A stretch of DNA of 64,000 bases from Amycolatopsis pretoriensis (GCF_900107925.1 NZ_FNUJ01000008.1:397639-461638); one strand, 5' to 3'. Shown: positions 44,346 to 53,991, counted from the first letter of the stretch. Made by a program: numbers and translations. The notes: generated by a model from the sequence alone, not told the origin.

Positions 44346-47300
44346 GCACCCTCCCTGCTGATGTGCGAGCCGGAGCCGTCGCGGGTGACCAGGAACCGCA
44401 CCGGCACGCGCTCGGCGAGCGCCGGCACGTGCGTGATCACCCCGACCATCCGCGAGCCGGACGCGGACAGGTTCTCCAATGTGGACGCCACGACGTCGAG
44501 GGTGGCCTCGTCCAGGGTGCCGAAGCCCTCGTCGAGGAAGATCGACTCGAGCTTGGTCGCCCCCTCGGCGGCCATCGCGCCCAGCTGCGAAGACAACGCC
44601 AGGGCCAGCGAGAGCGACGCCTGGAACGTCTCGCCGCCCGACAGCGTCTTCACCGGCCGGCGGGCGTCGGCCTCGTTGTGGTCCACCACCAGGAAGTCGC
44701 CCTTGTCGTGGGTCAGCTCGAACTGCCCGCCGGACAGCTCCAGCAGCGACGCCGACGCCTCGGCGACGAGCGTGTCCAGCGCCCCGGCGATCAGCCAGCG
44801 CGGGAACTTGTCCGAGCGCAGCAGATCCGCGAGCAGCCGCGCGACCTGCGCCTCGGACTCCGCGGCCGCGATGTCGCCGTGCAGGCCCGCCACGTGCGCG
44901 ACGCGCCGCTTCAGCTCCGTGTGGTCGGCTTCGGCACGCGTCCGTGCGGTGGCCAGCGCGACCGGCACGCGGTCGCGCACCGGCCCCTCCGGCAGGGCGA
45001 CGCCGAGCGCGGTGACGTCGTCGGCGACAGCGCGTTCGGCCGCGCGCAACGCTTCGGCCGCTTCGCCCTCGGCCGTCGTCGCGACGGCCAGGCGCTCGCG
45101 GTGCTGGTTCGCCTGCCCGGCCGCCCAATCCGTGAGCGCGGTCCAGGCGCCGAGGAGACTCTCGCCGTCGATCGGCGGGGCACCCAAGCTCACCAGCGGA
45201 TCGCGCGCCCGGGACAGCCGCTGCCGTTCGGCGTCGACCCGCTCGGCGATGCGCGCCTGGGCCTCGGTGGCTTGTTTCGCGACACCGCGGGCCGCGCGCA
45301 GGTCGGTGTCCGCCTTCTTCGCGGCCTGTTCGAGTTCGGCGACCTTCGCGAGCTGTTCGGTGACGACCTCGGCGGCGGGCGCGTCCGCCAGGGTCTCGCT
45401 CAGTTCGCCGTGCCGGCGCCGGGTGGTCGTGAGCACGGTGCTCGCCGACTGCTCGGCCAGCGCCGCCTCTTCCGCCCGCTTCCGCCGTTGCTCGGCGGTC
45501 CGCTCGGCCGAAGCGAGGTCGTCCGCCGCGACGACGGCTTCCTTGCCCGCGGCTTCGGCGGCCGCTTCCCGCGCGGCCAGCGCCGTCCGCCGGTCGTCCA
45601 GGGTGGCCGCCGCCCACGCGGTCAGCCGCTGCCAGCCCGCCGGGACGTCACCGTCGTCGACCGCGGGCGCACCCAGCTCCACCAGGGGATCGCGCGCCAC
45701 CCGCAGCGCTTCCCGGGCCGCCGCGAACGACTTCTCGACGCCGTCGGCTTCTTCCTTCGCCGCCGCGCGGTCGGCGCGCGCCGCCGCCAGTTCCTTGTCC
45801 GCAGCGTGCGCGGCCTCGGCGACCCGGGTGCGGCCGTCGATCGTCGCCGACAGCCACTCGCCCCGCTCACGTACAGCCGTAACGAGGTCGGCGTAGTCCT
45901 GCTCGGAAAAATCCGCCTCGACCGGCCTACGCAGCACTGGCGATTCGGGCGGCCCGTCGACCTCCGCGAGCACCGCACGCAGTTCTTCGGCCTGCGCGGC
46001 CGCCGACGCGGCCGAGTCGGCGTCGCGGTCCACGGCCCGCTCCAGCTTGCGCAGCGCGGACTCGGCGGCGGCGCGGTCACGTTCGGCGCGCTCGAGGCGT
46101 TCCCCCGCTTCGGCCAGGTGGGCGTGGCCGCCGGCGTCGGGCAGCGTCGCGACTTCCTGCTCGCAGACCGGGCACGGGTGCCCGACGGCGAGCCCGGCCC
46201 GCAGCGTCAGCGCCTGCCCGGCGCGTTCGGCTTCGGTCACGGCCGTCTTCGCCGCGGCGACTTCGGCGTCGGCGCGGGCGAAGGTGGCTCGCGCCGCTTC
46301 GAGTTCCGTGCGGCGCGCGGCCTGCTCGGGCGCGGCTTTCCGTTGCGCGTCGCACACCGTGTAGAGCGTCCGGGCGTCGGAGCGGGCCGCCGCGAGCGGA
46401 GCGACGTCCGGCTGCGCGGCCAGCGCAGCGCGCGCTTCGGCGTCGGCGGTCTCGGCGGTACGCAGGCGCGCGTCGGCGTCCGACGTGCGCTTCGCCACCC
46501 GCGCCGCTTCCTTCGCCAGGTCACCGAGGTCCGCCGGCGGCCGCAACCCGGCCAGCCGGTCGCGGTCCTGACGGGCGCGTGCCGCTTCGCCGGCCGCGTC
46601 CTCGGCCGCCCGCGCGGTCGTGTCCCGGGTCTTGCGGGCCGTCTCGACCGCGGCCACGGCTTCGGTCACCGCCGCCGCGGCGGCCGTCTTCGCCTCCGAC
46701 GCCGCCTTCGCGGCCTCTTCCAGGCCCGGGAGCGCCTTCTCGGCCTCTGCGAGTTCCGTGCGGGCCGCGCGGATCCGTTCCAGCTCGCCGCGAGCGGGAG
46801 CGGCCGCGAGCGCGGCACGGGCCGCCTCGTCCGCCGTTTCGGCCGTCTCCAGCCCGGTCCGTGCCGTCGTCACCGCGTCCGCCGCGGCGCGGCGCCGGGC
46901 TTCCAGGTCTTCGACGCCGTCGGGACGTTCGACCGCGTCGAGGACGCTCAGTTCCTTCGTCAGCGTCACGACGCTTTGCCGGGCTTCGTCGTGCGCGCGG
47001 GTCGTGTCGCCGAGCCCAGGCAGGGCCGCGGTCACGCGCGCGTCCAGGTCCGCGAGGGCCGTCATCCGCGCGGCCAGCTCTTCGACGGCTTCTTCCGTCG
47101 CGTCGGCGTAGCTGCCGAGCTGGCGGGTGAGGACCTCGGCGCTCAGCTTCTGCTCTTTCGCGGTCGTGTCGGCGCGGCGGCCGATCCGCTCGTAGACCTC
47201 CAGGCCCAGCAGCTTGATGAGGATCTTCTGCCGGTCGGCGGCCTTGGCGTGCAGGAACTCGGCGAAATCGCCCTGGGGCAGCGCGACGCAGGTGCAGAAG

Positions 47301-47743
47301 TGCTTGAACGTCAACCCGAGCAGCCGCTCGACGGCCGGGGTGACCTCGGAGTCCGCGGCGACCGGGTCGGCGTCGTCCTCCGGACCGCCGAGCGCCGTCG
47401 GGTCGATGAGCCGTTCCAGGCGCACGTTCTTGACGCTGACCGTGGGTTTCTTCCCGCCGCTGCGCCGGACTTCGCGCACGACGTGGTAGCGCGCGCCGCC
47501 GGCGTCGAACACCAGCCGCACGGTCGCGCGGTTCGCCGTCGGAGCGAGCGCGGGCGCGACGAGCCCTTCGTGGTCCCAGCGCGCGACAGAGCCGTACAGG
47601 GCGAAGGTGAGCGCGTCGATCACCGTGCTCTTGCCGGCGCCGGTCGGCCCGACGAGCGCGAAGTAGTCCGTGTCCGCGAAGCTGACTTCGGTCTTGTCGC
47701 GGAACGACGCGAAGCCGGTCATCTCCAGCAGCACAGGCCGCAT
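44342..47743 (-). CDS. sbcC: Rad50-like exonuclease ATPase SbcC
   Basis: SbcC (1133 residues) is the ATPase half of the SbcCD (Mre11-Rad50) nuclease. N-terminal Walker A is GPTGAGKST (about 32-40). Long Ala/Glu-rich coiled coils flank the zinc hook CPVC (about 524-527). The C-terminal ABC head has the signature KTLSGGETFQASLSLALALS and Walker B SIFLDEGFGTLDEATLDVV. It starts one base after the sbcD stop, so the two are coupled. Confidence 0.95.
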   Translation of the reverse strand: MRPVLLEMTGFASFRDKTEVSFADTDYFALVGPTGAGKSTVIDALTFALYGSVARWDHEGLVAPALAPTANRATVRLVFDAGGARYHVVREVRRSGGKKPTVSVKNVRLERLIDPTALGGPEDDADPVAADSEVTPAVERLLGLTFKHFCTCVALPQGDFAEFLHAKAADRQKILIKLLGLEVYERIGRRADTTAKEQKLSAEVLTRQLGSYADATEEAVEELAARMTALADLDARVTAALPGLGDTTRAHDEARQSVVTLTKELSVLDAVERPDGVEDLEARRRAAADAVTTARTGLETAETADEAARAALAAAPARGELERIRAARTELAEAEKALPGLEEAAKAASEAKTAAAAAVTEAVAAVETARKTRDTTARAAEDAAGEAARARQDRDRLAGLRPPADLGDLAKEAARVAKRTSDADARLRTAETADAEARAALAAQPDVAPLAAARSDARTLYTVCDAQRKAAPEQAARRTELEAARATFARADAEVAAAKTAVTEAERAGQALTLRAGLAVGHPCPVCEQEVATLPDAGGHAHLAEAGERLERAERDRAAAESALRKLERAVDRDADSAASAAAQAEELRAVLAEVDGPPESPVLRRPVEADFSEQDYADLVTAVRERGEWLSATIDGRTRVAEAAHAADKELAAARADRAAAKEEADGVEKSFAAAREALRVARDPLVELGAPAVDDGDVPAGWQRLTAWAAATLDDRRTALAAREAAAEAAGKEAVVAADDLASAERTAEQRRKRAEEAALAEQSASTVLTTTRRRHGELSETLADAPAAEVVTEQLAKVAELEQAAKKADTDLRAARGVAKQATEAQARIAERVDAERQRLSRARDPLVSLGAPPIDGESLLGAWTALTDWAAGQANQHRERLAVATTAEGEAAEALRAAERAVADDVTALGVALPEGPVRDRVPVALATARTRAEADHTELKRRVAHVAGLHGDIAAAESEAQVARLLADLLRSDKFPRWLIAGALDTLVAEASASLLELSGGQFELTHDKGDFLVVDHNEADARRPVKTLSGGETFQASLSLALALSSQLGAMAAEGATKLESIFLDEGFGTLDEATLDVVASTLENLSASGSRMVGVITHVPALAERVPVRFLVTRDGSGSHISREGA

Positions 47744-47744
47744 G

Positions 47745-48905
47745 TCACACCCCGCTCGTCTCTTCGTCGTGCAGCCGCGCGAAGAGCGACTGGACGCGCT
47801 TGTCCTCGACTGTCCGCTCTTCGCAGTAGTTCGCGAACAGCTCCCCCGGCGAACGGTCCGCGATCGCGCGGTCGCCGTTCGCCGTCGTCACCGCGGCGGC
47901 GAACTCCGGGTCGATGCGGATTTCCAGGGCCTGGGGCAGGGCTTCCTGGATCTCCTCGCGCAACCCGGCCCGGGTCGCCTCGCGGACGTAGACGCGCAGG
48001 TAGTCCTCGCCGAACTCCTCCTTGCGGCCGACGAGCTCCGCCACCGTGCCGTGGACGGTCCGCAGCCGGCGCCCCTGGGTCATCGGGATTTCGGTGATCT
48101 TCGCTGGTGTCGTCGGCGTGACCTCGACGGCCAGGACGACGCTCTTGTTGTCCTGCTCGCCGAAGTCGACGGCGAACGGCGAACCGCTGTAGTGCACCGG
48201 GCACGCGGCGGGCAGCGACTGGCGCCGGTGCAGGTGGCCCAGCGCCACGTAGTGCGGATCGGCGCCGAACGCCGTGGCCGGCACGTGGTACTCGAAGATG
48301 GACTGCGCCGCGCGCTCGCCGCCGCCCATCGTCCCGCCGGTCACCGTCAGGTGCGCCATGACGAGGTTCACCGCGCCGGGCGTGAACCCGGTCTTGAGGT
48401 GCTCCAGGATGTCGCGCACGCGCTGGTCGTACTCGCCGACGTTGTCCGCCGGGGTCCCGGTGAGCAGCTCGGCGGCGCGGACCGCGTAGCGCTGGGACAG
48501 GAAGGGCAGCACGGCGATGTTGACGCGTTCGCCCGTCGACCGCGCGTCGAACGAGTGGACGCCGCCGTCGTGGACCGGACGCGGGTCGCCGGTGAGCTGG
48601 ATGCCCGCCGCCTTCAGCAGCGGGCGGTACGCCTCGAACGTCGCGGCGTGGTCGTGGTTCCCGGCGATGGCGACGACCTCGGCACCGGTTTCGCGCAGCG
48701 CCATCAGGGCCCGCACCACGAGCTCCTGCGCGGCCGCCGACGGCGCCGACGTCTCGTAGAGGTCGCCCGCGACGAGGATGGCGTCGAACTGCTCGTCCCG
48801 CGCGATCCGGACGATTTCGCCGAGCACCGCACGCTGCTCGTCCAGGCGGTTGCGGCCCTTGAGCGTCTTGCCGACGTGCCAGTCGGAGGTGTGCAGGAAC
48901 TTCAC
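47745..48905 (-). CDS. sbcD: Mre11-like nuclease SbcD
   Basis: SbcD (386 residues) is the phosphoesterase half of SbcCD. Metal-binding motifs are MKFLHTSDWHVGKTL, VAGDLYE, GNHDHAATF, and the late ALGHLHRRQSL. With SbcC it trims hairpins and DNA ends. It lies 37 bp downstream of the HerA-like gene. Confidence 0.95.
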   Translation of the reverse strand: MKFLHTSDWHVGKTLKGRNRLDEQRAVLGEIVRIARDEQFDAILVAGDLYETSAPSAAAQELVVRALMALRETGAEVVAIAGNHDHAATFEAYRPLLKAAGIQLTGDPRPVHDGGVHSFDARSTGERVNIAVLPFLSQRYAVRAAELLTGTPADNVGEYDQRVRDILEHLKTGFTPGAVNLVMAHLTVTGGTMGGGERAAQSIFEYHVPATAFGADPHYVALGHLHRRQSLPAACPVHYSGSPFAVDFGEQDNKSVVLAVEVTPTTPAKITEIPMTQGRRLRTVHGTVAELVGRKEEFGEDYLRVYVREATRAGLREEIQEALPQALEIRIDPEFAAAVTTANGDRAIADRSPGELFANYCEERTVEDKRVQSLFARLHDEETSGV

Positions 48906-48942
48906 GCTTCGTCCTTCCGTTCTTCCGTGCGGGCCGGCGGGC

Positions 48943-50685
48943 TCAGAACGGCGGCGGGTCGTCGCCGAAGGGGTCGCTGCCGCGCGTCGGCAGGCCGGCG
49001 AAGGGATCGGACTTCTTCGACGCCGCTGTCGTCGCGGGGATCCGCCCGGCCTCGGAAAGCCGCGTGGCCCAGGCCGGGAACGGGAAGCCGACGGCGATCG
49101 GCACCGGGATCTCCGGCTGGCTCACGAACATCGTGCCGGGCGTGGCGAGCGTCGCGCGGACCCGCTGGCTGGCCGGGAGAAAGCCGTATTCCGGACGCGA
49201 AGCCTCCGCGGCGTCGAGGCGGCCGACGATGCGCACCGAGCTGTTGCTGACGATCCGGCGTTCGACCTCGGAGGCGGTCTGCTGCGCGCCGATCAGGATG
49301 ACGCCGAGGGACCGGCCGCGCTCGGCGATGTCCAGCAGCACCTCCTTGATGGGGCTGCTGCCTTCACGCGGGGCGTACTTGTTGAGCTCGTCCAGCATGG
49401 TGAACAGCAGCCCGCCCGGACCGGCGGCTTCCTTGCGCGCGGTCTCCGCGGCGAGCGTGACACCGACGACGAACCGCTGCGCGCGCTCGACGAGGTTGTG
49501 GATGTCCACGACCGTCACCTGCTGGTTTTCCGTGGACAGCTTGCGCGCGGCGTGGTCGGTGAGGTCGCCCCGGATGAGGCCGTTGAGCGCGCGCTGGCTG
49601 GAGCGCAGGCGGCGGATGAAGGCGTTGACCGTGCCGGCGCCGGTGACGGCACCCGCCCAGCTCGCGCGGGTTTCCTCGTCGGTGACGCGCTCGCAGATGA
49701 CGTCGATGAGCTCGGCATAGGTGCGGCACAGGACGCCGTCGACGTTCGCGGCGCCGTCCTTGCCCGCGGGCGTGCTGTCGAGCCGCAAGCGGTTCGCGAC
49801 CTGGTGGATGACCATCGTGTACTGGTTGCGCTCGTCTTCGGCGTCGGCGAAGACGTAGGGCAGCAGGTCGCCGGCGCAGAACTCCGCGATGGTCCACCAG
49901 AAGGCGCCGACCCCGGAGGTCCGCCCGGTGACGTAAGGCTTCCCGGTGGTGTCCGACGGCGTGGGCGGCGCGTAGAAGCCGACGGAGGCGAAGGGCTCCG
50001 CGGGCAGGCCGAGCTTGGCGTACTCGGCCTTGAGCTTCTCGTCGAGCGCGCGGTTCGGGGTGTCGAGGAACAGCAGGTCCTCGCCCTTGACGGAGAAGAC
50101 GAGGGCCTTGGCGTTGTGGGCGTTCGGCAGGGCGCCGCCGCGGAAGATCGAGTGCAGCAGGAACAACGCGAACGACGTCTTGGTGGCGACGCCGGAGACC
50201 CCGGAGATGCTGACGTGCGCCCCGCGGGTGCCGTCGAGGAAGTCCATGTTGAGGTAGACGGGTTCGCCGTCCCGCCCCAGGCCGACGGCCACCTGGCGGG
50301 TCATGTTGTCGAAGTACAGCGCCTGCGCGCGATCCTCCCCCACCGCCCTGGACACTTGGCTGCCCGGCTTCGGCGGCACGTAGCACTCGGGCTCGACGCG
50401 GGTGGTCGCGATCTCGGCGATCTCCTGCACCTGCGCGGGCAGGACACCGTCGGAGATCAGGAAGACATCGCTGCCGAAGCTGGCACCTTCGTGCCGCGCG
50501 CTCACCTGCGTGACGACGCCGTAGGAGGTGACTTCGCCGAGGCCGGGCAGTTGCCTGCGGGTGACGACGACGTCGTCGAGCTGCAGATAGGCATCCGGAT
50601 CGATGGCCACGTGGAACTGCAGCGGCGTCGAGTCCTCGGTCCCGGCCACCCGGCCGACCACGGTGGTGAGCGTCTCCTGGTCCAC
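48943..50685 (-). CDS. HerA-like P-loop ATPase / DNA translocase
   Basis: A 580-residue HerA/FtsK-class ATPase (DUF87-like). An N-terminal HAS-type barrel precedes the P-loop ISGVSGVATKTSFA (about 160-173), where the Gly before the catalytic Lys is replaced by Thr. Walker B is LLFTMLDELNKYAP, followed by a sensor segment LIGAQQTASEVE. The C-terminus ends in an acidic Pro-rich tail. It leads the HerA - SbcD - SbcC - NurA-like operon. GTG 50685 follows AGGGAG. It is expected to drive DNA for resection. Confidence 0.85.
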   Translation of the reverse strand: MDQETLTTVVGRVAGTEDSTPLQFHVAIDPDAYLQLDDVVVTRRQLPGLGEVTSYGVVTQVSARHEGASFGSDVFLISDGVLPAQVQEIAEIATTRVEPECYVPPKPGSQVSRAVGEDRAQALYFDNMTRQVAVGLGRDGEPVYLNMDFLDGTRGAHVSISGVSGVATKTSFALFLLHSIFRGGALPNAHNAKALVFSVKGEDLLFLDTPNRALDEKLKAEYAKLGLPAEPFASVGFYAPPTPSDTTGKPYVTGRTSGVGAFWWTIAEFCAGDLLPYVFADAEDERNQYTMVIHQVANRLRLDSTPAGKDGAANVDGVLCRTYAELIDVICERVTDEETRASWAGAVTGAGTVNAFIRRLRSSQRALNGLIRGDLTDHAARKLSTENQQVTVVDIHNLVERAQRFVVGVTLAAETARKEAAGPGGLLFTMLDELNKYAPREGSSPIKEVLLDIAERGRSLGVILIGAQQTASEVERRIVSNSSVRIVGRLDAAEASRPEYGFLPASQRVRATLATPGTMFVSQPEIPVPIAVGFPFPAWATRLSEAGRIPATTAASKKSDPFAGLPTRGSDPFGDDPPPF

Positions 50686-51447
50686 GGTTCTCCCTGTCGC
50701 ACCCGGGTCTTCCTCCCGCGGCAGACTAGCCCGCCGGACCGACAGTCCCGCGCCCAACACGGCGTAGCGCCTGCTGCGTACCGGAGCGGTCACACTGGGC
50801 CGAACGAGTGAGTTCACCCTACGGGGAAGATCTTCAGTCACCGCACGGCTTTTTCCGTCACTTACCGACTCGATGGCGGTACCGGTCCCGAACCGCACGA
50901 ACCGCAGCGGGAGATCGCGGTGCTGCCTGCCGTGGAAGGACTGTTCGCCCGTCGACCGCGGATGGCCCCGCACGCCGGAGAGGTCGTCCACGACGAGTTC
51001 GGCGTTACGGCCGTCGATCGACGCGGCCGCCCCACGCGATCGGTCTCCCGGGCTCCGCAGCGAGATCCCCGGCGGCGCCAGGGCAAGCCTGATCCGGCGC
51101 CCGGGAACCCCCGCCGCTACGCGGGATCGGGCTCCGCGTGGCCCCGGACACACGCTCGGAGGCCTCGCACCGGCGTGTCGCGCAAAAATCCGCGCGGAAC
51201 CCCCTGGGTCCTATATGGACGACCACAGTGGACGGCCCCCGTACCATGTTTTGCCTGCTCAGAGCCATGGTCGACGTCCGCTTTCCATTCCGGGTGCCGT
51301 CTCACGAACCTCCCTCGGGAGGCGGAACCAGCGCCCTCGCAAGGAAATATTTCGACCTCCGGTTGGATTTTGTGCGGTATTGGTAATACCGTGTGCAGTG
51401 TCGGCCGAGATGGGCCGTGACTAGTAGTTCCACTATGGAGGACTGGA
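50686..51447. other. 760-bp intergenic region with no gene seen
   Basis: Between the HerA-like gene and HU gene 2 no frame has convincing protein character; open frames are Arg/Pro-rich and lack ribosome sites. It contains divergent promoters for the HerA operon and, at its right end, HU promoter 2. Confidence 0.6.
51363..51389 (+). promoter_or_regulatory. HU promoter 2
   Basis: TTGGAT (51363-51368), a 15-bp spacer and TAATAC (51384-51389). The stretch TTGGTAATACCGTGT around the -10 is shared with HU promoter 1, and the sequence downstream (tcggccga, agttccactatggaggactgg) is shared with HU promoter 3. Confidence 0.6.
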
Positions 51448-52110
51448 ATGACGAACAAGGCCCAGCTGATCGAGGCGCTGTCGGAGCGTCTGGGCGACAA
51501 GAAGGTGGCTTCGCAGGCCGTTGACGGTCTGGTGGACATCATCATCCGGACGGTCAACAAGGGCGAAAAGGTCAACATCACCGGCTTCGGGGTGTTCGAG
51601 AAGCGCGCCCGCGCGGCCCGCACCGCCCGGAACCCGCGTACCGGTGAGGCCGTGCGCGTCAAGAAGACCAACGTGCCCGCCTTCCGCGCCGGCACCACCT
51701 TCAAGGACGTCATCTCCGGCAGCAAGAAGCTGCCCAAGGCGACCCCGGTCAAGCGCGCCACCGCGGCGGCGACGACGACCCGGGCGACCGCCACCAAGGC
51801 CGCCGCCGCTCCGGCGAAGGCCACCACGACCCGCACCACGCGCGCCGCTGCCGCCAAGCCGGCCACCACGCGCTCGACGACCACGCGGGCCCGCGCCACC
51901 GCGGCGAAGCCGGCCGCCAAGGCCACCGCCACCAAGGCGGCCCCGAAGACCGCGGCGAAGACCACCGCGGCCAAGGCCACCACGGCGAAGGCGACCACCA
52001 CGCGGGCGAAGGCCGCCGCCAAGCCGGCCGCGACCAAGACCGCCGCCGCGAAGAAGACCACGGCTGCCAAGGCCCCGGCCAAGCGCACGTCGGCCGCCAA
52101 GAAGAAGTAA
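51448..52110 (+). CDS. HU-family nucleoid protein, paralog 2
   Basis: A 220-residue HU with tail. The HU domain (MTNKAQLIEALSERLGDKKV; GFGVFEKRARAARTARNPRT) is followed by Ala-Lys-Thr repeats. It is nearly identical to the third HU gene at 58789-59463, and differs more from hupB at 35170. HU proteins bend and bridge DNA. A strong GGAGG precedes the ATG. Confidence 0.95.
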   Translation: MTNKAQLIEALSERLGDKKVASQAVDGLVDIIIRTVNKGEKVNITGFGVFEKRARAARTARNPRTGEAVRVKKTNVPAFRAGTTFKDVISGSKKLPKATPVKRATAAATTTRATATKAAAAPAKATTTRTTRAAAAKPATTRSTTTRARATAAKPAAKATATKAAPKTAAKTTAAKATTAKATTTRAKAAAKPAATKTAAAKKTTAAKAPAKRTSAAKKK

Positions 52111-52456
52111 CACCGTCTTCACCCGGAAGGGCCCCGCACCGGCTGGTGCGGGGCCCTTCGGCGTTTCGGGGGAACGGCGTTCCCCGGACCCGGCCACGCG
52201 CAGCACAAGCGAACCGAACTCCCGCGACAGGCGGCCGTAACGACCCCCCACGCGCTTCCACCCCACAGGCGGACCACAGCGCCGGCTGGGCTGCACCAAG
52301 CACCACAACGCCGCCACAGCGCTCGAGACCCGCCCCGCGATTCCCCGTCCCGGATTCCGCAATGCCCCCGAAAGAATCGATCTCCACCCCCCGCGGTTGC
52401 CGTCCCGCCAAGCGGGTAACCACCCACCACGGAATTGCCCCCGGCAAGGAGTTGTG
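52111..52456. other. Intergenic region after HU paralog 2
   Basis: Apart from the terminator at 52127-52158 this 346-bp stretch has no supported gene or repeat. The far end (aaggag just before 52457) is the ribosome site of the small acidic protein. Confidence 0.6.
52127..52158. terminator. Terminator downstream of HU paralog 2
   Basis: A perfect 14-bp stem (aagggccccgcacc at 52127-52140 with complement 52145-52158) and a four-base loop lie 16 bp after the stop. The core GGGCCCCGC is the same as in the hairpins after the other two HU genes. Confidence 0.9.
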
Positions 52457-52648
52457 ATGGCGGCGAACGAGAACCACGAAGAGCCCGAAGCGGACCTCGC
52501 CCGCTCGCGGCGGCACATCGAAGAGGCCAAAGAGGCCGCCGAGAAAGCCGACCTCTCGGATCCCGTCGAGGAGGAGGCCGACGAGGCGCTCGAGACGGAT
52601 CCGCCCTACCACCACGGCGAGCAGGGCTCGACGCCGTCCGGAACCTGA
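52457..52648 (+). CDS. Small acidic protein
   Basis: A 63-residue, strongly acidic protein (LARSRRHIEEAKEAAEKADL, then DPVEEEADEALETDPP) predicted to be a single amphipathic helix followed by a disordered end. No family recognised. AAGGAG with good spacing precedes ATG 52457. It sits between the HU and Lsr2-type nucleoid genes. Confidence 0.75.
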   Translation: MAANENHEEPEADLARSRRHIEEAKEAAEKADLSDPVEEEADEALETDPPYHHGEQGSTPSGT

Positions 52649-52844
52649 CGGCCGGGCGCCGCGCCGGGTTTCCACTGTGGAACCGGCGCCGTGCGTCCAC
52701 TCAGGACCGCCGAATCACGGGAAGCACGGGGAAATTGCCGTACCGATCCCCGGGTGGATACACTCCACCTGAGAACGTCGATCATTGTGCAACTTGTCAC
52801 ACGTCACGTTCCCCGGACGCACATCCAGCTTGAGGAGCATTCCC

Positions 52845-53255
52845 GTGGCCCAGAAAGTCCTCGTCGAGATCCTGGACGACATCGATGGCAGCGCCGCTGC
52901 CCAGACCGTTCAGTTCGGCCTCGACGGCGTCACCTACGAAATCGACCTTTCGGACGACAACGCCGCCGCCCTGCGCGACGAGCTCGCCCGCTACATCGGG
53001 GCCGGCCGGCGCATCGGCGGCCGCAAGGTGCGCGTCGCCACCGGGCAGTCGACCACGACCAGCACGACCGACCGCGAGCGCAACCAGCAGATCCGCGCCT
53101 GGGCGAACGCGAACGGCTACGAGGTCTCCGAGCGCGGCCGCCTGTCCTCCGAGGTGATCTCGGCCTACGAGCAGGCCCAGGTCGCCGAGACCGAGGCCCC
53201 GGCCGCGCCGCGCAAGCGCGCCCCGCGCAAGAAGGTCGCCGCCGCCAAGAAGTGA
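52845..53255 (+). CDS. lsr2: Lsr2-family nucleoid protein with basic C-terminal tail
   Basis: A 136-residue Lsr2. The dimerisation domain (VLVEILDDIDGSAAAQTVQF) and the DNA-binding domain (IRAWANANGYEVSERGRLSS with the AT-hook-like RGR) are standard. The end, APRKRAPRKKVAAAKK, is a Lys/Ala tail beyond the usual family length of about 112. Lsr2 bridges and silences AT-rich DNA. GTG 52845 follows GAGGAG. It is a paralog outside the usual lysS/clpC location. Confidence 0.9.
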   Translation: MAQKVLVEILDDIDGSAAAQTVQFGLDGVTYEIDLSDDNAAALRDELARYIGAGRRIGGRKVRVATGQSTTTSTTDRERNQQIRAWANANGYEVSERGRLSSEVISAYEQAQVAETEAPAAPRKRAPRKKVAAAKK

Positions 53256-53301
53256 CGGCGGTGGCGGGCAGATCACTGGGGAGAGATCGAGGCCGCGGCC
53301 C

Positions 53302-53336
53302 GTCGGCGGCGAGGACGAAGCGTCTTCGCCGCCGAC
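53302..53336. terminator. Bidirectional terminator (lsr2 / lectin gene)
   Basis: A 15-bp stem (53302-53316 against 53322-53336) with one G-U pair and a five-base loop sits between the convergent lsr2 and ricin-type lectin genes and can stop both. Confidence 0.85.
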
Positions 53337-53357
53337 GCAGGCCCGCTCAGTTCACCA

Positions 53358-53879
53358 TCACGCGAACCCGACCAGCCACTTCTGCGCGTCGGTGTTGTTG
53401 CACTGGAACAGCTGCACGGCCAGCCGCCGCGTGCTCGCGTTGCCCGGCACGTCGATGCAGAAACCGGTGTCCCGGAACCCCACCCTGGCCATCAGCGTCA
53501 CGACGTCCGGCAGCGATCTGCTGCTCTTGAACTGGTCGTTGCTGATCGGCGCGCACTGGTTCTGCAGGAGCCGCGCCTGGTTGAAGGCGCCGTCGAAGGC
53601 GTCGAAGCACAGGTGACTCGCCTCGTTGGCGAACTGCCACCGGTTGGTTCCCCCGAAGCCCTGCGCGCTCCAGCGCTGCGCGGCGGACCCGTCGCAGTCC
53701 ACCTGCACGATCGACGCGAACAGCTCGACCGACTTGTCCAGCGGTTCCAGGCACAAGCCGTTGACGTTCTTGATGGGATGCGGATCGGCGGCGTGCGCGA
53801 CCCCCGCGCCCAGCACGGTCATCCCCACGGCCATCAGGCCCGCTGAAACCGCCGCGAACACCTTGGTGCGGATCTTCAT
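53358..53879 (-). CDS. Secreted ricin-type beta-trefoil lectin
   Basis: A 173-residue secreted lectin. A signal peptide (TKVFAAVSAGLMAVGMTVLG) ends near AHA. The mature part is one beta-trefoil with QxW marks (AAQRWSAQGF; DAQKWLVGF) and paired Cys. It probably binds extracellular carbohydrate. ATG 53879 follows GAGGGAG. Confidence 0.88.
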   Translation of the reverse strand: MKIRTKVFAAVSAGLMAVGMTVLGAGVAHAADPHPIKNVNGLCLEPLDKSVELFASIVQVDCDGSAAQRWSAQGFGGTNRWQFANEASHLCFDAFDGAFNQARLLQNQCAPISNDQFKSSRSLPDVVTLMARVGFRDTGFCIDVPGNASTRRLAVQLFQCNNTDAQKWLVGFA

Positions 53880-53991
53880 GGTTGCTCCCTCTTCCGGTCG
53901 GCACCAGATCGAGGCAGTGGCCCCGCCCACCGGCCTCAGGACGCATCCTCCGTCGGCCCGTCGACAGGTCTTCGACAATCCGTCGACAGCT

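Noticed and set aside
44363..48097. Very long plus-strand open frame opposite sbcC/sbcD (1244 codons)
   Set aside because: Composition is Arg/Gly/His-rich with no domain; it is the antisense shadow of the high-GC sbcC gene.
50920..51420. 166-codon frame upstream of HU gene 2
   Set aside because: It runs through the HU promoter, has no ribosome site and no recognisable family.
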